From contig JANQGG010000063.1 in NCBI GenBank assembly GCA_028277445.1, forward strand, positions 62,001-126,000: DNA of 64,000 bases, read 5' to 3'. Position numbers and translations under genes: made by a program. The notes under the pieces were generated by a model that was not told the DNA's origin, did no database searches, and was given only the letters and a program-made list of their open reading frames with translations. Within the stretch, counting starts at the first letter, position 1, and each line of letters starts with the position of its first letter. Source of the stretch: Chloroherpetonaceae bacterium. Its GTDB lineage: Bacteria; Bacteroidota; Chlorobiia; Chlorobiales; Chloroherpetonaceae. Positions 8,561 through 16,726 of the stretch are shown piece by piece.

Positions 8561-9341
8561 GGTTTGCCCCTGTCATGTATGACGAAGCGTCGCTGGCTAA
8601 AAATACGACCGCCCCTTTGTAATCCGTTGGCTCTGCCATTCTGCCTAAAGGGGTACGCTGAGCGTAATTTTTCATAAAGTACTCATCCTGATTATTTTCC
8701 ACACCACCCGGAGAAAGCGTATTTACGCGAACGCCTTTTGAACCCCAATACGCTGCTAAAAAGCGGGTGAAATTTATAATGGCGCCTTTTGTAACCGGGT
8801 AAGCTGCCGATTTATAAAAACTTTGCGAGCCGTCGGGCTGTTTGTAGATGGATTGATCCGGCCCGACCATACCATAGGTTGAAGCCACATTAATAATACT
8901 TCCCTTACCTCTTTCAGCCATTGCCGAACCATACACCTGTGCGCATAAAAACGATCCGGTTACATTAACCTGAAGTGATCTTTCAAACAGCTCTAAAGGA
9001 TAATTCTCAAATTTGGATTGCTCGGCTGCTGCCGTTGGATTTTCAAACATATCATTAATGGCCGCATTGTTTACCAAAACATCAATACGCGCAAATTTAT
9101 CAAGGATTTCGATTCTTGATTGTTCAACAGCATTTTTATTGGTTATATCCAACCCGATACCTAATGCTTCCGGGTAATCGTTGGAAATTTCAGTGGCTAA
9201 TGCCTTGCTTTTTTCACCGTTTAGATCAACCACCACCACATGAGCGCCTGCTTCTGCTAAAGCCATGCAATGGTTTTTTCCAATTAATCCTAATGCACCG
9301 GTAACAATAGCCACTCTACCGGATAAATCAAATTCATTCAT
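8529..9341 (-). CDS. Short-chain dehydrogenase/reductase
   Basis: A classical SDR of 270 residues. The NAD(P)-binding motif is TGALGLIG (15-22), an acidic residue follows in 'VVVDLNG' suggesting NAD preference, 'NNAA' marks strand 4, and the catalytic set is Ser in 'INVAST', then Y-x3-K in 'YPVTKGA'. It probably oxidises or reduces a sugar hydroxyl in the same pathway as the NeuB-like and KdsC-like genes. Its 3' end overlaps the KdsC-like gene. The exact substrate is not visible. Confidence 0.87.
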   Translation of the reverse strand: MNEFDLSGRVAIVTGALGLIGKNHCMALAEAGAHVVVVDLNGEKSKALATEISNDYPEALGIGLDITNKNAVEQSRIEILDKFARIDVLVNNAAINDMFENPTAAAEQSKFENYPLELFERSLQVNVTGSFLCAQVYGSAMAERGKGSIINVASTYGMVGPDQSIYKQPDGSQSFYKSAAYPVTKGAIINFTRFLAAYWGSKGVRVNTLSPGGVENNQDEYFMKNYAQRTPLGRMAEPTDYKGAVVFLASDASSYMTGANLVVDGGWTAW

Positions 9342-9381
9342 TGCAATAACGGATGTTAGATTAAAATTTTAAAGCACAAGT

Positions 9382-10254
9382 TTAAGACTTTAATGTAAAT
9401 TCCCCAAAAACTGGGTAATGATCTGAAAATTTAAAGTCTTTGAGTACTTCGTAGTTCTCAACATTCCAGTGATCGGAATAGAGAATGTAGTCTAATGTTC
9501 GGTTTGGCAATCCGGTTGGATAGGTATAAAACGCATCGAGATCGCTGTGTTTTACCATTGATAAGCCGGAATCGATTAGAATTTCAAGGGTTTTATCATT
9601 TTTGTAACTAAAGTCATCCCGCGCACCTGCTTTAAATCCATTGACCCGGCAGCCCGGCGGTACGGTGTTTAAATCGCCCATAAAAATAACCGGTTCCCCT
9701 TTTAATTTTTTGATTTCATGTGCAATGGATTTGGCCTGCCTGGCCCGATCAAACGGATTATAGGGATGCAAATGCGTATTACCAATCCAAACAACTTTTT
9801 CCTTGTACATAAAAGGCGCCAGGGTAAAACCCGAAGCCGCCAAAAACATAATACGGCCGGGCAGCAAAAAATTAATTTGTTTGTGCGCCAGAACCTGCAT
9901 TTGGCTAAGCATTAAATTTTCATAACGAAACCCTGCAAACCCTACGCCATGGGAGATTGTGGAGCGAAATCCACCTATTAAACGGTAATGATCGCGCTGT
10001 CGGAATTTTTTAAAGAGCCGATCGCCAAATCCCATAATGCCATTGAATACCTCTTGCAGGCCCACCACATCATAATCGTTGTGATGCTCTTGCAACCAAT
10101 CGGCGATGTAATACGTGTAAGCCCTTGTTTCGTGAAGAAGTTCTATGCGTTCGGCTTCATCCAATGGAGACTGTGCAAGAAGATACGGGAGCTTAGGCCC
10201 TCTTCCGCGGTGTGTGTTTATGGTGAGGCATCTGAGTGTTTTCTGCTCGCTCAT
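9382..10254 (-). CDS. Endonuclease/exonuclease/phosphatase (EEP) family protein
   Basis: The 290-residue protein has the EEP-fold metal-binding landmarks in order: 'NTHRG' near the N-terminus, 'LQEVF' (E about 68), 'GNTHLHPY', 'MGDLNTVP', 'RTLDYIL' and C-terminal 'SDHYPVFGEF'. Enzymes of this fold hydrolyse phosphodiesters in nucleic acids, phospholipids or phosphoinositides. The sequence is not of the ExoIII DNA-repair type, and a lipid or sugar-phosphate target is possible given the surrounding surface-sugar genes. It is the last cluster gene before the inserted block that begins near 10.26 kb. Confidence 0.85.
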   Translation of the reverse strand: MSEQKTLRCLTINTHRGRGPKLPYLLAQSPLDEAERIELLHETRAYTYYIADWLQEHHNDYDVVGLQEVFNGIMGFGDRLFKKFRQRDHYRLIGGFRSTISHGVGFAGFRYENLMLSQMQVLAHKQINFLLPGRIMFLAASGFTLAPFMYKEKVVWIGNTHLHPYNPFDRARQAKSIAHEIKKLKGEPVIFMGDLNTVPPGCRVNGFKAGARDDFSYKNDKTLEILIDSGLSMVKHSDLDAFYTYPTGLPNRTLDYILYSDHWNVENYEVLKDFKFSDHYPVFGEFTLKS

Positions 10255-10533
10255 AAGAGCGTCTTTGAAGTCTTTGAGTTTATAAAACCGATAACGTTGA
10301 ATGCTTTCCGATAGCTTTAAACCGTAAGATAACTATAGGGTATAGAAGCATTCACCATGATGGGGTTGAATATAGGGTATTTTAATGCTCTAACGAGAGG
10401 TCTTTGTATTAACGAATGGTTAAATTATTGGGTTGTAATACCGTCACCGACGCCGTACTTGATGATGTCCAGGTTTGGCAGAGCCGTTCCCTCGATAGTG
10501 TTTATCCGATTGTCTATTTCGACTGTATTGATT
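10255..10533. other. Junction region between cluster and inserted block; orphan short coding tail
   Basis: A gap of 279 bp. On the minus strand, just after the HD/ATPase gene and overlapping its end in another frame, about 38 codons stay open down to a TAA at 10425-10427. The predicted tail reads [17 protein letters not shown] and then VGDGITTQ, which looks protein-like, but no ATG, GTG or TTG precedes it. The plus strand has a 10-bp direct repeat TATAGGGTAT (10334-10343 and 10371-10380). No convincing attC site was found, although an RYYYAAC-like ATTTAAC and a GTTAGAG lie about 35 bp apart on the minus strand. Confidence 0.4.
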
Positions 10534-13239
10534 TCAATTTTTAGTTTTTAGGTCGGTATGTTGGAGAATTATTCTTTCTAGAGATGCAAGTGCATCAGAA
10601 ACATCAAGGCAGAGTAGTTTTATGTAAGCCTTTGCGATCTCCTTGAGCTCAGGCCCAACTTTCAGGGATTCATCTTGAAGTCTCGCAATGACTTTAACGA
10701 CATCATTGTGTAGCAGATTTATGTACCTTTTACCTCCCATTGCGAATAAACACCTTACATTTAAATCCGACTTGCAGCAAGAGATGTTGTTTTCAAAACC
10801 TAATGAACGAATGAACTCACCTGCTTTTATGATGTCTGAATCCTGCGAGTACCGAGCCTCCTCATCCACATATTTCGGCTCGTAGGGGACTACTTCATAT
10901 CCGTGCATTTTCCAATACTGATCGTAGATATCTCGCCGTATGAACTGCTTATCGTAGAGTTCTTCACTAGTATTAGAACCAATCTGGTATGTTGTAAAAC
11001 ACAACTCCTCATTGCGCTTAAGGAGTTCACCCATAGCACGAACTAGGCGAGGTAAAATACCGACCCAATATCCTTCGATCTCAACGCGTGCAACGAAGTC
11101 ATAGTAGTGCCGATGCTCGATAAGGTGATACACTTTTGTTTTACCTTTTCCTGTCCATCTTTCGCGTAAATCGCCGAGAGACACCTCTTGAAAGTCTTCA
11201 TCCAGTACGTGAATATGTGATTCGAATTCAGCGAAATACTGTTTACAATCATCCTTGTTAGCACAACTATTGAACTGGCGATTGAGTTGGTAGATCAACG
11301 GTTGTTCGTATTCACCGTAGTTAGTGTTAATATTAATTGGGTAACTTAGAAGGACTTTTTTGAGCAAATCGCTAAAAAGTCTATTCAAGTTTTGTTTTAG
11401 GGTAGAATATTTCGAGTCTAGCTTCACATCACTTCGGCTAGCTGTCAGCTCAATGACCCCTGCTGGCAAATTCACTTCGCCACGATAGCCAACAAAGTTT
11501 TCAGGAATAAGATCTAGCCGCTCGGCCACGAAAACACCTTCCTGGCACAAAAACATGCGGTTCTCTGACTCCCCTGGAAAATAACCTATCACTCCTTCGA
11601 AACCGTGCTCTTTGTAAGTCAGTTTGAGTCGATGAGCCGATGATGCCTCTGCACCCAAGAAAGGGCTTGAAACAGCGTCAACTTTATGCGCGGCCTTACT
11701 TTCATCGCTCCAATGAGGTATTTCGCCATTTTTCGTACGCTTTTCATAACTGATAGAAACTTGTGTATGACGACAGTATTTTTTCACGGCTTCTGGTATT
11801 AAAACATCTCGCCCCTGGCTATTCAAATAGATAATCACACTAGTGCCAGCATCAAGCAAGAGGCTAGATTGCTGACCTTCCAGTCGGTCAACCTGAACCT
11901 GCTGCCTTTCGAATTCAGCATATTCACCGCTGTAGTCCGGGAATTCAATGCGAAGCGGGGAAAAGTTGTGTTTATGAGTCTCTACAACAATCCTATTGGC
12001 AAGACGTAGATTGGCCAGGAATCCAATCCCAAACTTGGCGATCAGTGAGTCATTCGTGGATTCAAGAAGCTCTTGAACGCGTTTCGACTGGGCAATACCA
12101 GTGCCAATTTGAAGGAAAAAGTTCTCTACATCTGTTTGATCCATGCCGATACCGTTATCACACACTTTTACAGCAATAGGCTTTGAGTTTCCCTCTACTT
12201 GCTCATCGTAGTACAAAACCACTTTTATATTCGGCTCATAATGAATATGGTCTTTTTGCAAAACCCTGGTTCTAATCTTGCATGCGTCAAGGGAGTTCTG
12301 TATAAGCTCACGTACAAACACGTCGCGTGATTGGTATATGTGTTCACACAGAAGAGCACTGATCTCGGGAGTGGGCACATCAATGGTCTTCCATTTTGGA
12401 ATGGTCTCAATGAAATTTCGCTCGACTCTATCATGAATCTGCCACCCATTTTTTGCGAAAATAACCTTGGTTAATTCGAGTTCTTCGTCAATAGAGTCAG
12501 CAAGACTATTGAGACGACTTAGATCATCTTCGCCCTTATACGATGCTTGAAGAGTGATTGGATGCACACCAATGTCTTTAGGTGCGATGCCTTCCACGTT
12601 CAGATGAGTTTCCCAATAACTCTTGCTTACTGGATTGAAAACATAACGGTCAAAAACATACTGCGGAGTTCGGTCCGATGTGACGTGACAAATGTCACAG
12701 AGGCGTAGAATCGAAGAAAGAAGCTTCAGCCGAACACTTGGCTTTGTACCAAGGGAGTGTTCGTCTCGAAGACTGGAAAACTCTGAACGATTTAGACAAT
12801 GGCTCCGACATATTATTGCTAACGCCCTTCGAATGCTTGGGTCGTTTGTGAAGCTAAAGATCTTAGACTCGATACGGTTGAAGATTCTCTTGTGATGATC
12901 CTTTCTGACATCCTCAATCGACTGCTTGTCATGGTCTGGAACCATACCTCCGTCATGAAGCCATAGTGCTAAAACCAGAAGATGAAGCTCGTCCCATGAG
13001 AGGGCTTTTAATACAGTAGCCGGCACTAGAATGGAAGCTAACTCTTCGAGCTTAAGCGAGTGTGTAAAATCATGGCTTGAGTAAGGAAGCTGTATTACAT
13101 TCTTCAGGTAGGTCTCGATTTCTTCACGGATCGATCCGTACAGCTTGTCAGTATCAGTCGTTCCAGAGGGCAGGTCGACTGCCACCCGTTTAGCTTTCTC
13201 CTTTTCAGCCAGGCACTTCCGAAGGTGTGATTCTACCAT
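10534..13239 (-). CDS. HD-domain plus Hsp90-like ATPase protein (candidate conflict/defence protein)
   Basis: A 901-residue fusion. Residues about 30-200 form an HD-type metal-dependent phosphohydrolase module: H56 in HDFTHS, H95-D96 in WLHDGG, HH115-116, H147 and D182. Residues about 290-530 form a GHKL/Hsp90-type ATPase: N-box ELIQNSLDA (311-319), G1 DNGIGM (361-366), G2 KFGIGFLA (402-409). The remaining 370 residues match nothing I know. HD domains cleave phosphoesters or nucleotides; Hsp90-like ATPases couple ATP-driven clamping to partner activity. Such fusions are known from bacterial conflict systems, so antiphage activity is plausible but inferred. The gene seems richer in G+C than its neighbours and starts about 60 bp after an integron-like GTTAGAC core site, suggesting horizontal gain. 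Confidence 0.8.
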   Translation of the reverse strand: MVESHLRKCLAEKEKAKRVAVDLPSGTTDTDKLYGSIREEIETYLKNVIQLPYSSHDFTHSLKLEELASILVPATVLKALSWDELHLLVLALWLHDGGMVPDHDKQSIEDVRKDHHKRIFNRIESKIFSFTNDPSIRRALAIICRSHCLNRSEFSSLRDEHSLGTKPSVRLKLLSSILRLCDICHVTSDRTPQYVFDRYVFNPVSKSYWETHLNVEGIAPKDIGVHPITLQASYKGEDDLSRLNSLADSIDEELELTKVIFAKNGWQIHDRVERNFIETIPKWKTIDVPTPEISALLCEHIYQSRDVFVRELIQNSLDACKIRTRVLQKDHIHYEPNIKVVLYYDEQVEGNSKPIAVKVCDNGIGMDQTDVENFFLQIGTGIAQSKRVQELLESTNDSLIAKFGIGFLANLRLANRIVVETHKHNFSPLRIEFPDYSGEYAEFERQQVQVDRLEGQQSSLLLDAGTSVIIYLNSQGRDVLIPEAVKKYCRHTQVSISYEKRTKNGEIPHWSDESKAAHKVDAVSSPFLGAEASSAHRLKLTYKEHGFEGVIGYFPGESENRMFLCQEGVFVAERLDLIPENFVGYRGEVNLPAGVIELTASRSDVKLDSKYSTLKQNLNRLFSDLLKKVLLSYPININTNYGEYEQPLIYQLNRQFNSCANKDDCKQYFAEFESHIHVLDEDFQEVSLGDLRERWTGKGKTKVYHLIEHRHYYDFVARVEIEGYWVGILPRLVRAMGELLKRNEELCFTTYQIGSNTSEELYDKQFIRRDIYDQYWKMHGYEVVPYEPKYVDEEARYSQDSDIIKAGEFIRSLGFENNISCCKSDLNVRCLFAMGGKRYINLLHNDVVKVIARLQDESLKVGPELKEIAKAYIKLLCLDVSDALASLERIILQHTDLKTKN

Positions 13240-13295
13240 TGTATACCTCTTACGGATTCTGTTATAACAAATTTCAAAGGCTCACGACATTCAGC

Positions 13296-13302
13296 GTCTA
13301 AC
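13296..13302 (-). other. Integron-type core site GTTAGAC upstream of the HD/ATPase gene
   Basis: On the minus strand GTTAGAC fits the recombination core GTTRRRY exactly. It lies 6 bp after the stop of the integrase-like fragment and about 60 bp before the ATG of the HD/ATPase gene, where the left boundary of a gene cassette would be. A 7-mer of this degeneracy occurs often by chance, so its weight comes from position. Confidence 0.4.
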
Positions 13303-13307
13303 ATTGA

Positions 13308-13514
13308 TTAGATAGTTTCTATATAATACCCCTTATTATTTATTCTAAAGATCGTCGATAGGACTCTTGAGCCCTTACCACCCCGGTTCAAAACATGGGC
13401 GTAAATCATAGTAATATTAACATCATCTTGCTCGAGCAAATGACTAACAAAAGTGTATCTGAGAGTATGAAAACCTGTTATAGGGATTGTGGTTAATATT
13501 GGGGTTTCGCTCAT
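13308..13514 (-). pseudogene. Decayed integron-integrase-like tyrosine recombinase, C-terminal fragment 1
   Basis: A 68-codon open frame. It contains GFHTLRYTFVSHLLE followed directly by TMIYAHVLNRGGKG. Integron integrases have the same two blocks (HTLRHSFATHLLE and TTMIYTHVLNRGG) but with about 15 residues between them that include the catalytic GH. Here the H-x2-R motif and the nucleophile Tyr remain while the GH segment is deleted in frame, and the whole N-terminal half is missing. The fragment cannot be an active recombinase. It lies on the same strand as the HD/ATPase gene, next to an attC-like site and a GTTAGAC core. Confidence 0.75.
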
Positions 13515-13580
13515 GTTTTTTGAGTTCGGGTTTAAACTCTGTAAAAAAACCTAACACGTAATTTTAACAAAAATATGTTT

Positions 13581-13683
13581 ACCCAACAAATAAAAAAAGC
13601 GCAGCCCTTTTTCAAGATTAGTACGCTGGCATTTTAACTTATTATACTCCCGACCTTATACTGTGGCTTTCTTTTAGTTGGGT
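13581..13683 (-). repeat. attC-like recombination site downstream of the VapBC pair
   Basis: ACCCAAC (13581-13587) and GTTGGGT (13677-13683) are perfect complements and fit the RYYYAAC ... GTTRRRY core sites of integron attC elements. The 103-bp length is within the attC range. The inner flanks, an A-rich stretch ending in AAAGCGCAG and the opposite CTGTGGCTTTC, pair imperfectly with an unpaired base, as attC hairpins do. The site starts 40 bp after the vapC stop codon on the minus strand, where a cassette's attC belongs. Confidence 0.55.
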
Positions 13684-13723
13684 TGATATGGAAGTTATTG
13701 AATGAACTGTTAATCAATATCAT

Positions 13724-14107
13724 TCACACTCTAATTATATTGCCATTATATTTTGCCACTATAGAATCACATGTAACCAAATGCAATGGCTCAACATTGC
13801 TTTGGGCAATCAACATGCGATCAAATGGGTCTCTATGGTGCTCTTCCAAATCAACAAGCTTGATCACGTGATCCGGTTTTACATGCAAAATCTCAAAACC
13901 GCTTTGTTTAATCACCTGAATTAAATCATGAACATTTACTTTAATATCAAGTTTTCCAATAGATAGCTTGATAATAATTTCCCAAATATTAACCGTACTC
14001 GCATAAACTTCATCGGCTGATAAAACCAATTGGCGCGCTTTATCAGGTAAATTATTGCTTTCTTCCAGTGCCCATAGCAGAATATGTGTATCCAGTAATA
14101 TTCTCAC
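13724..14107 (-). CDS. PIN-domain toxin, VapC type
   Basis: A 127-residue PIN-domain ribonuclease of VapC type. The acidic active-site residues are present: D6 in LLDTHILLW, E in NIWEIIIK (about 43), D in HHRDPFDRMLIAQ (about 93-96), and a D in 'VTCDSI'. VapC toxins cut tRNA or rRNA. The gene overlaps the upstream antitoxin by 4 bp (ATGA). Together they form a compact unit followed by an attC-like site, the usual form of a toxin-antitoxin cassette in chromosomal integrons. Confidence 0.9.
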   Translation of the reverse strand: MRILLDTHILLWALEESNNLPDKARQLVLSADEVYASTVNIWEIIIKLSIGKLDIKVNVHDLIQVIKQSGFEILHVKPDHVIKLVDLEEHHRDPFDRMLIAQSNVEPLHLVTCDSIVAKYNGNIIRV

Positions 14108-14346
14108 AGGCTTCGTCCATAAAAATCATCGATTATTTTTTGCGGCAAAGGGGCATCAAAATCCTGGCTGATATTGATCTTTCCCTTTAACATTCCCAAT
14201 TTTATCTTTTTTTTGCCGCTATCTATAGGAACCAATTTCATTTTAGGTTTACCTGCTTTTGCCACAATAATTTCTTCACCGGCTGCAACCTCTTCAGCAA
14301 TGCGAGATAAATTTGTTTTTGCTTCATGCATATTTATCAATCTCAT
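14104..14346 (-). CDS. Phd/YefM-family antitoxin
   Basis: An 80-residue Phd/YefM-type antitoxin. The N-terminal DNA-binding part reads MHEAKTNLSRIAEEV, then GEEIIVAKAGKP, the two signatures of the family. The acidic C-terminal tail with FDAPLPQKIIDDFYG is the part that usually wraps the PIN toxin. It probably represses its own promoter in the AT-rich stretch just upstream. It is translationally coupled to the PIN toxin gene. Confidence 0.9.
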   Translation of the reverse strand: MRLINMHEAKTNLSRIAEEVAAGEEIIVAKAGKPKMKLVPIDSGKKKIKLGMLKGKINISQDFDAPLPQKIIDDFYGRSL

Positions 14347-14405
14347 TTTTTTCCCATATTTAAATTATAAAGACTAAACTAAACTTAGTTTAAAATATAA
14401 CTAAA

Positions 14406-14472
14406 ATCTAATCCCTCAAAAAAGGCTTACCTTTGTCAAGATAAGCGCATTAAAAAAATTTTGGGATTAGCT
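14406..14472 (-). repeat. Degenerate attC-like inverted repeat after the GGDEF gene
   Basis: CTAATCCC (14408-14415) and GGGATTAG (14463-14470) form a perfect 8-bp inverted repeat about 47 bp apart. On the minus strand the outer edges read AGCTAAT and ATTAGAT, each close to the RYYYAAC and GTTRRRY cores but with one or two mismatches. The middle shares CTTT-TCAAGAT-A-G with the better attC-like site at 13.6 kb. It lies between the GAF-GGDEF gene and the antitoxin gene, where a cassette boundary would fall. Confidence 0.4.
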
Positions 14473-14547
14473 TAAAACTAGACATTTACCTTTTGCAAAG
14501 GATTCTAAAATTCTTTACAGTAAGAGTCGCAACTGACTCCGTCCTCT

Positions 14548-15525
14548 CTAATCACTTTGGCAATGTTTTCGACGAGTTTTGTCTTCGTACATCTCTTTGT
14601 CCGCAACATCAAAAGCGTATTTCAGTCCACGTTTAGAATCACGGCGTGCCCAACCGATTGATGCTTTCACGGATGCTTTACTGAGGTTCAGCTTAATTCT
14701 TTGTAGTAAAGGAGACGGGTCAATAGCTATTGTTCCTTCAACAAGTAATCCGAACTCGTCCCCACCCAAACGCGCCACCACATCATTCGGACGACCTGCA
14801 TTCTTCAGCGCCTGAGCTGCTGATAGGATATATGTATCACCCGCCGAGTGTCCTTGCGTGTCGTTGATCTGTTTCAAACCATCTAAGTCGACCACAATTA
14901 TGGCGGCCGGCTCGCCCAACGTTCGGCACTTCGTTTCCTGCTGTTCTAAGAGTGTGTCCCACGCATGACGGTTCAAGAGGCATGTCAACTTGTCGTGGAA
15001 GGCAACATCTTCCAGTTTGGCAATCCTGTCTTTCAATTCGGTCGACTTTAGTTCATCGTTAAGAGCAAGGGAGAGGTACTTGGCTAGAATCACGAATAAC
15101 GCCTCATCAGCTTGGATTTCCTCAGGTTTCGGCTCAGGATCTATCGCGCACAACGTTCCGAATAATGAACCATCTCCTGCAACTAACGGAAAACCAACAT
15201 AAGACTTGATCTGAAACGCTTGACGAATTGGCGTCCTTGCGTACGAGTCTACAAGATCAGATTGGGGTGCGATATGGGGACCTTTGTCGCGGATCATTTG
15301 ATAGCAGAAGCTATCGCTCCAACGAAATACTTCGCCATCGTTAACACCGTATGTCTTGTCATTTGCTTTGAGAACTATCCAATCGTCCTGTATGGTTCGA
15401 GTTATCATCCACAGTCCGAATCCGTATTTCTGGCGAAGGAATGCCAGTGTTTCAGCCGCTGCTTCCTCAAAATTTCGAAAAGACTGGTAATTGGGCAGCG
15501 ATGGGTACAAAGAAGTGTTTTCCAT
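14548..15525 (-). CDS. GAF-GGDEF diguanylate cyclase
   Basis: 325 residues. A GAF sensor domain (about 20-155, with 'SYVGFPLVAGDGSLFGTLCAIDP' features) is joined by a short coiled coil to a GGDEF domain (about 170-320). The active-site loop is ARLGGDEFGLL with the metal-binding Asp in VVDLDGLK, so cyclic di-GMP synthesis is expected. The domain ends early (GWARRDSKRG, then KEMYEDK). No RxxD inhibitory site was seen. Codon use looks more GC-rich than that of the neighbouring sugar genes. The gene stands alone between an integrase remnant and a degenerate attC-like repeat, so it may be a captured cassette. Confidence 0.88.
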   Translation of the reverse strand: MENTSLYPSLPNYQSFRNFEEAAAETLAFLRQKYGFGLWMITRTIQDDWIVLKANDKTYGVNDGEVFRWSDSFCYQMIRDKGPHIAPQSDLVDSYARTPIRQAFQIKSYVGFPLVAGDGSLFGTLCAIDPEPKPEEIQADEALFVILAKYLSLALNDELKSTELKDRIAKLEDVAFHDKLTCLLNRHAWDTLLEQQETKCRTLGEPAAIIVVDLDGLKQINDTQGHSAGDTYILSAAQALKNAGRPNDVVARLGGDEFGLLVEGTIAIDPSPLLQRIKLNLSKASVKASIGWARRDSKRGLKYAFDVADKEMYEDKTRRKHCQSD

Positions 15526-15972
15526 TTGTCATATCCCCCTGAGTTACTCTTTTAATTGTAACTTTCTCTGTTCGCTAGTATAACTCGTGACGGTAATGGC
15601 TCGATTCTGGCATTGGTTTAGGGTGATCCACCTAAATCATCTATTCCATATCAACAGTGTTTTTTTAAAACCGTACCCGCTTTTTCTTAAAACATGTTCA
15701 TAAATCATCGATGTGCTTACGTGTTTATGACCATCAATTCCTGAAGGATTCGAATATGATTACAAGCCTTATAATGCTTCTGTTTTGAATCAGAAACTTT
15801 AAGAAATAAGTTGTCTGTTAAACGATTTTATGAGATCTAAGGACATTTTGGAGGCGCATATATAGTTTTTCTGAGTCAGGGTTAAAACTTCGTCAAAACA
15901 TAATGCTTTATTATACTAATTTTTTTTCTCCACAAAAAAAGCGTTATCTAAAGAGCGTTTTAAGCGGAAAAG
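15526..15972. other. Noncoding stretch with integrase debris
   Basis: A 447-bp gap. The block 15662-15776 is integrase-derived and is listed separately. The block 15865-15900 resembles 13515-13547, which lies just upstream of the other integrase fragment: both read GTTTTT, then GAG or GAGTC, then GGGTTTAAA or GGGTTAAAA, then C-rich to A-rich sequence. The rest, 15526-15660, shows nothing I recognise apart from a possible GTTATAC core on the minus strand. Confidence 0.45.
15662..15776 (-). pseudogene. Decayed integron-integrase-like fragment 2 (frameshifted)
   Basis: Translating the minus strand gives IRILQEL, then after a one-base frameshift GHKHVSTSMIYEHVLRKSG. This matches the integron-integrase C-terminus (IRTVQELLGHxxVSTTMIYTHVLNRGG), including the catalytic GH and Tyr. 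It is too short and frameshifted to act. The segment it covers overlaps and complements the piece deleted from fragment 1 at 13.3 kb, so there were once at least two integrase copies or one duplicated copy. Confidence 0.7.
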
Positions 15973-16158
15973 CTAACGCCATTTGTATTCTATTTTGCGC
16001 TTGGCATCTTTTGGGTTTATGTACTCGACGCCGCCTGTTTTAGAAACAACAACCGGTGAATTGCAGCTTAGCTTAAATAAAATCATCTTTTGATACGCAA
16101 GCTCTAAGCCTTTTACAATGTCATTCCTTTGTTTAAGTAAATCTTTATTATTGTTCAT
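15973..16158 (-). CDS. Small partner protein of the zeta-toxin-like gene
   Basis: A 61-residue basic protein with a helical N-terminus (MNNNKDLLKQRNDIVKGLE) and a C-terminal strand region SPVVVSKTGGVEYINP. Small proteins of this shape lie beside predicted ABC-type ATPase/zeta-toxin genes in other bacteria and are the likely antitoxin or accessory partner. It overlaps the end of the toxin-like gene by 11 bp. Function inferred from position. Confidence 0.6.
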   Translation of the reverse strand: MNNNKDLLKQRNDIVKGLELAYQKMILFKLSCNSPVVVSKTGGVEYINPKDAKRKIEYKWR

Positions 16159-16726
16159 GATACGCTTGTTTTAAGGTGAGCCAAATTTCTTGATTTAATA
16201 CATCAATGTTTTTTCCGTTTCCTTCGGCAATAACTTGGTAAGGCTCTCCTGAGTTATCAATAAACATCCAATCATCAACCAGCGGTAAATATAAGTTAAA
16301 AAAATTCTTTAACCCTTGTTTGTATCTTCGTTTAATGATATGGTTAGCAATATCATGCCCACCTTCAGAAACGCGAATTTTTACTCTTGCAATTGCCAGC
16401 TCAAACGAATTTAGCCAAAAATAAATCAGCAATATTTTATAACGACACCGTTTTGCTTTTTGAATAAGATTGATATAAGTTTTCGCCGCGAGCGTGGTTT
16501 CAAAAGCAAATGATTGATTAGTTTCAAGTAGTTGCATAATTTTTTTTAGCATCAATCGTCCCGCTTGAATCCCAACCTTATCAGGTTCTATAGGCGAAAT
16601 GCCTTTTGCAATTTCGTCGGCGTTTATAAAAATTTTACAGTTTAGTATTTCCGGTAAAATTGTATTTGAAACCGTTGTTTTACCAGAACCATTACATCCG
16701 GCTAAAATGAATATTCTCTTTTCAAT
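16148..16726 (-). pseudogene. Zeta-toxin-like P-loop kinase without a canonical start codon
   Basis: The open frame encodes FILAGCNGSGKTT, then NADEIAKGISP, then SFAFETTLAAKTY, then GGHDIANHIIKRRY. This is the order of zeta-toxin/predicted ABC-type ATPase (COG4185) proteins: Walker A, substrate-binding Asp, 'FETT' segment and Arg-rich lid. The first ATG or TTG in frame is at 16552-16555, which would remove the Walker A motif at about 16675-16700. The frame upstream is open to a TAA but has no ATG, GTG or TTG, and the N-terminus would need an ATT near 16726. The gene may be dead by loss of its start, or start on ATT/ATA. Confidence 0.7.

Noticed and set aside
10383-10437. attC site after the HD/ATPase gene
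   Set aside because: The core motifs present lie only about 35 bp apart and one breaks the GTTRRRY rule; not enough support.
10357-10551. Plus-strand 64-codon frame beside the HD/ATPase gene
   Set aside because: It overlaps a minus-strand coding tail and has no domain or RBS; it is a shadow frame.
13308-13514. Calling fragment 1 an XerC/D recombinase
   Set aside because: The MIYxHVLNRGG block and loss of the GH segment fit a broken integron integrase better than a housekeeping Xer protein.
15661-15760. Reading the second integrase fragment as a live gene
   Set aside because: Only about 35 residues, with a frameshift between the ILQEL and GHKHV parts; remnant only.
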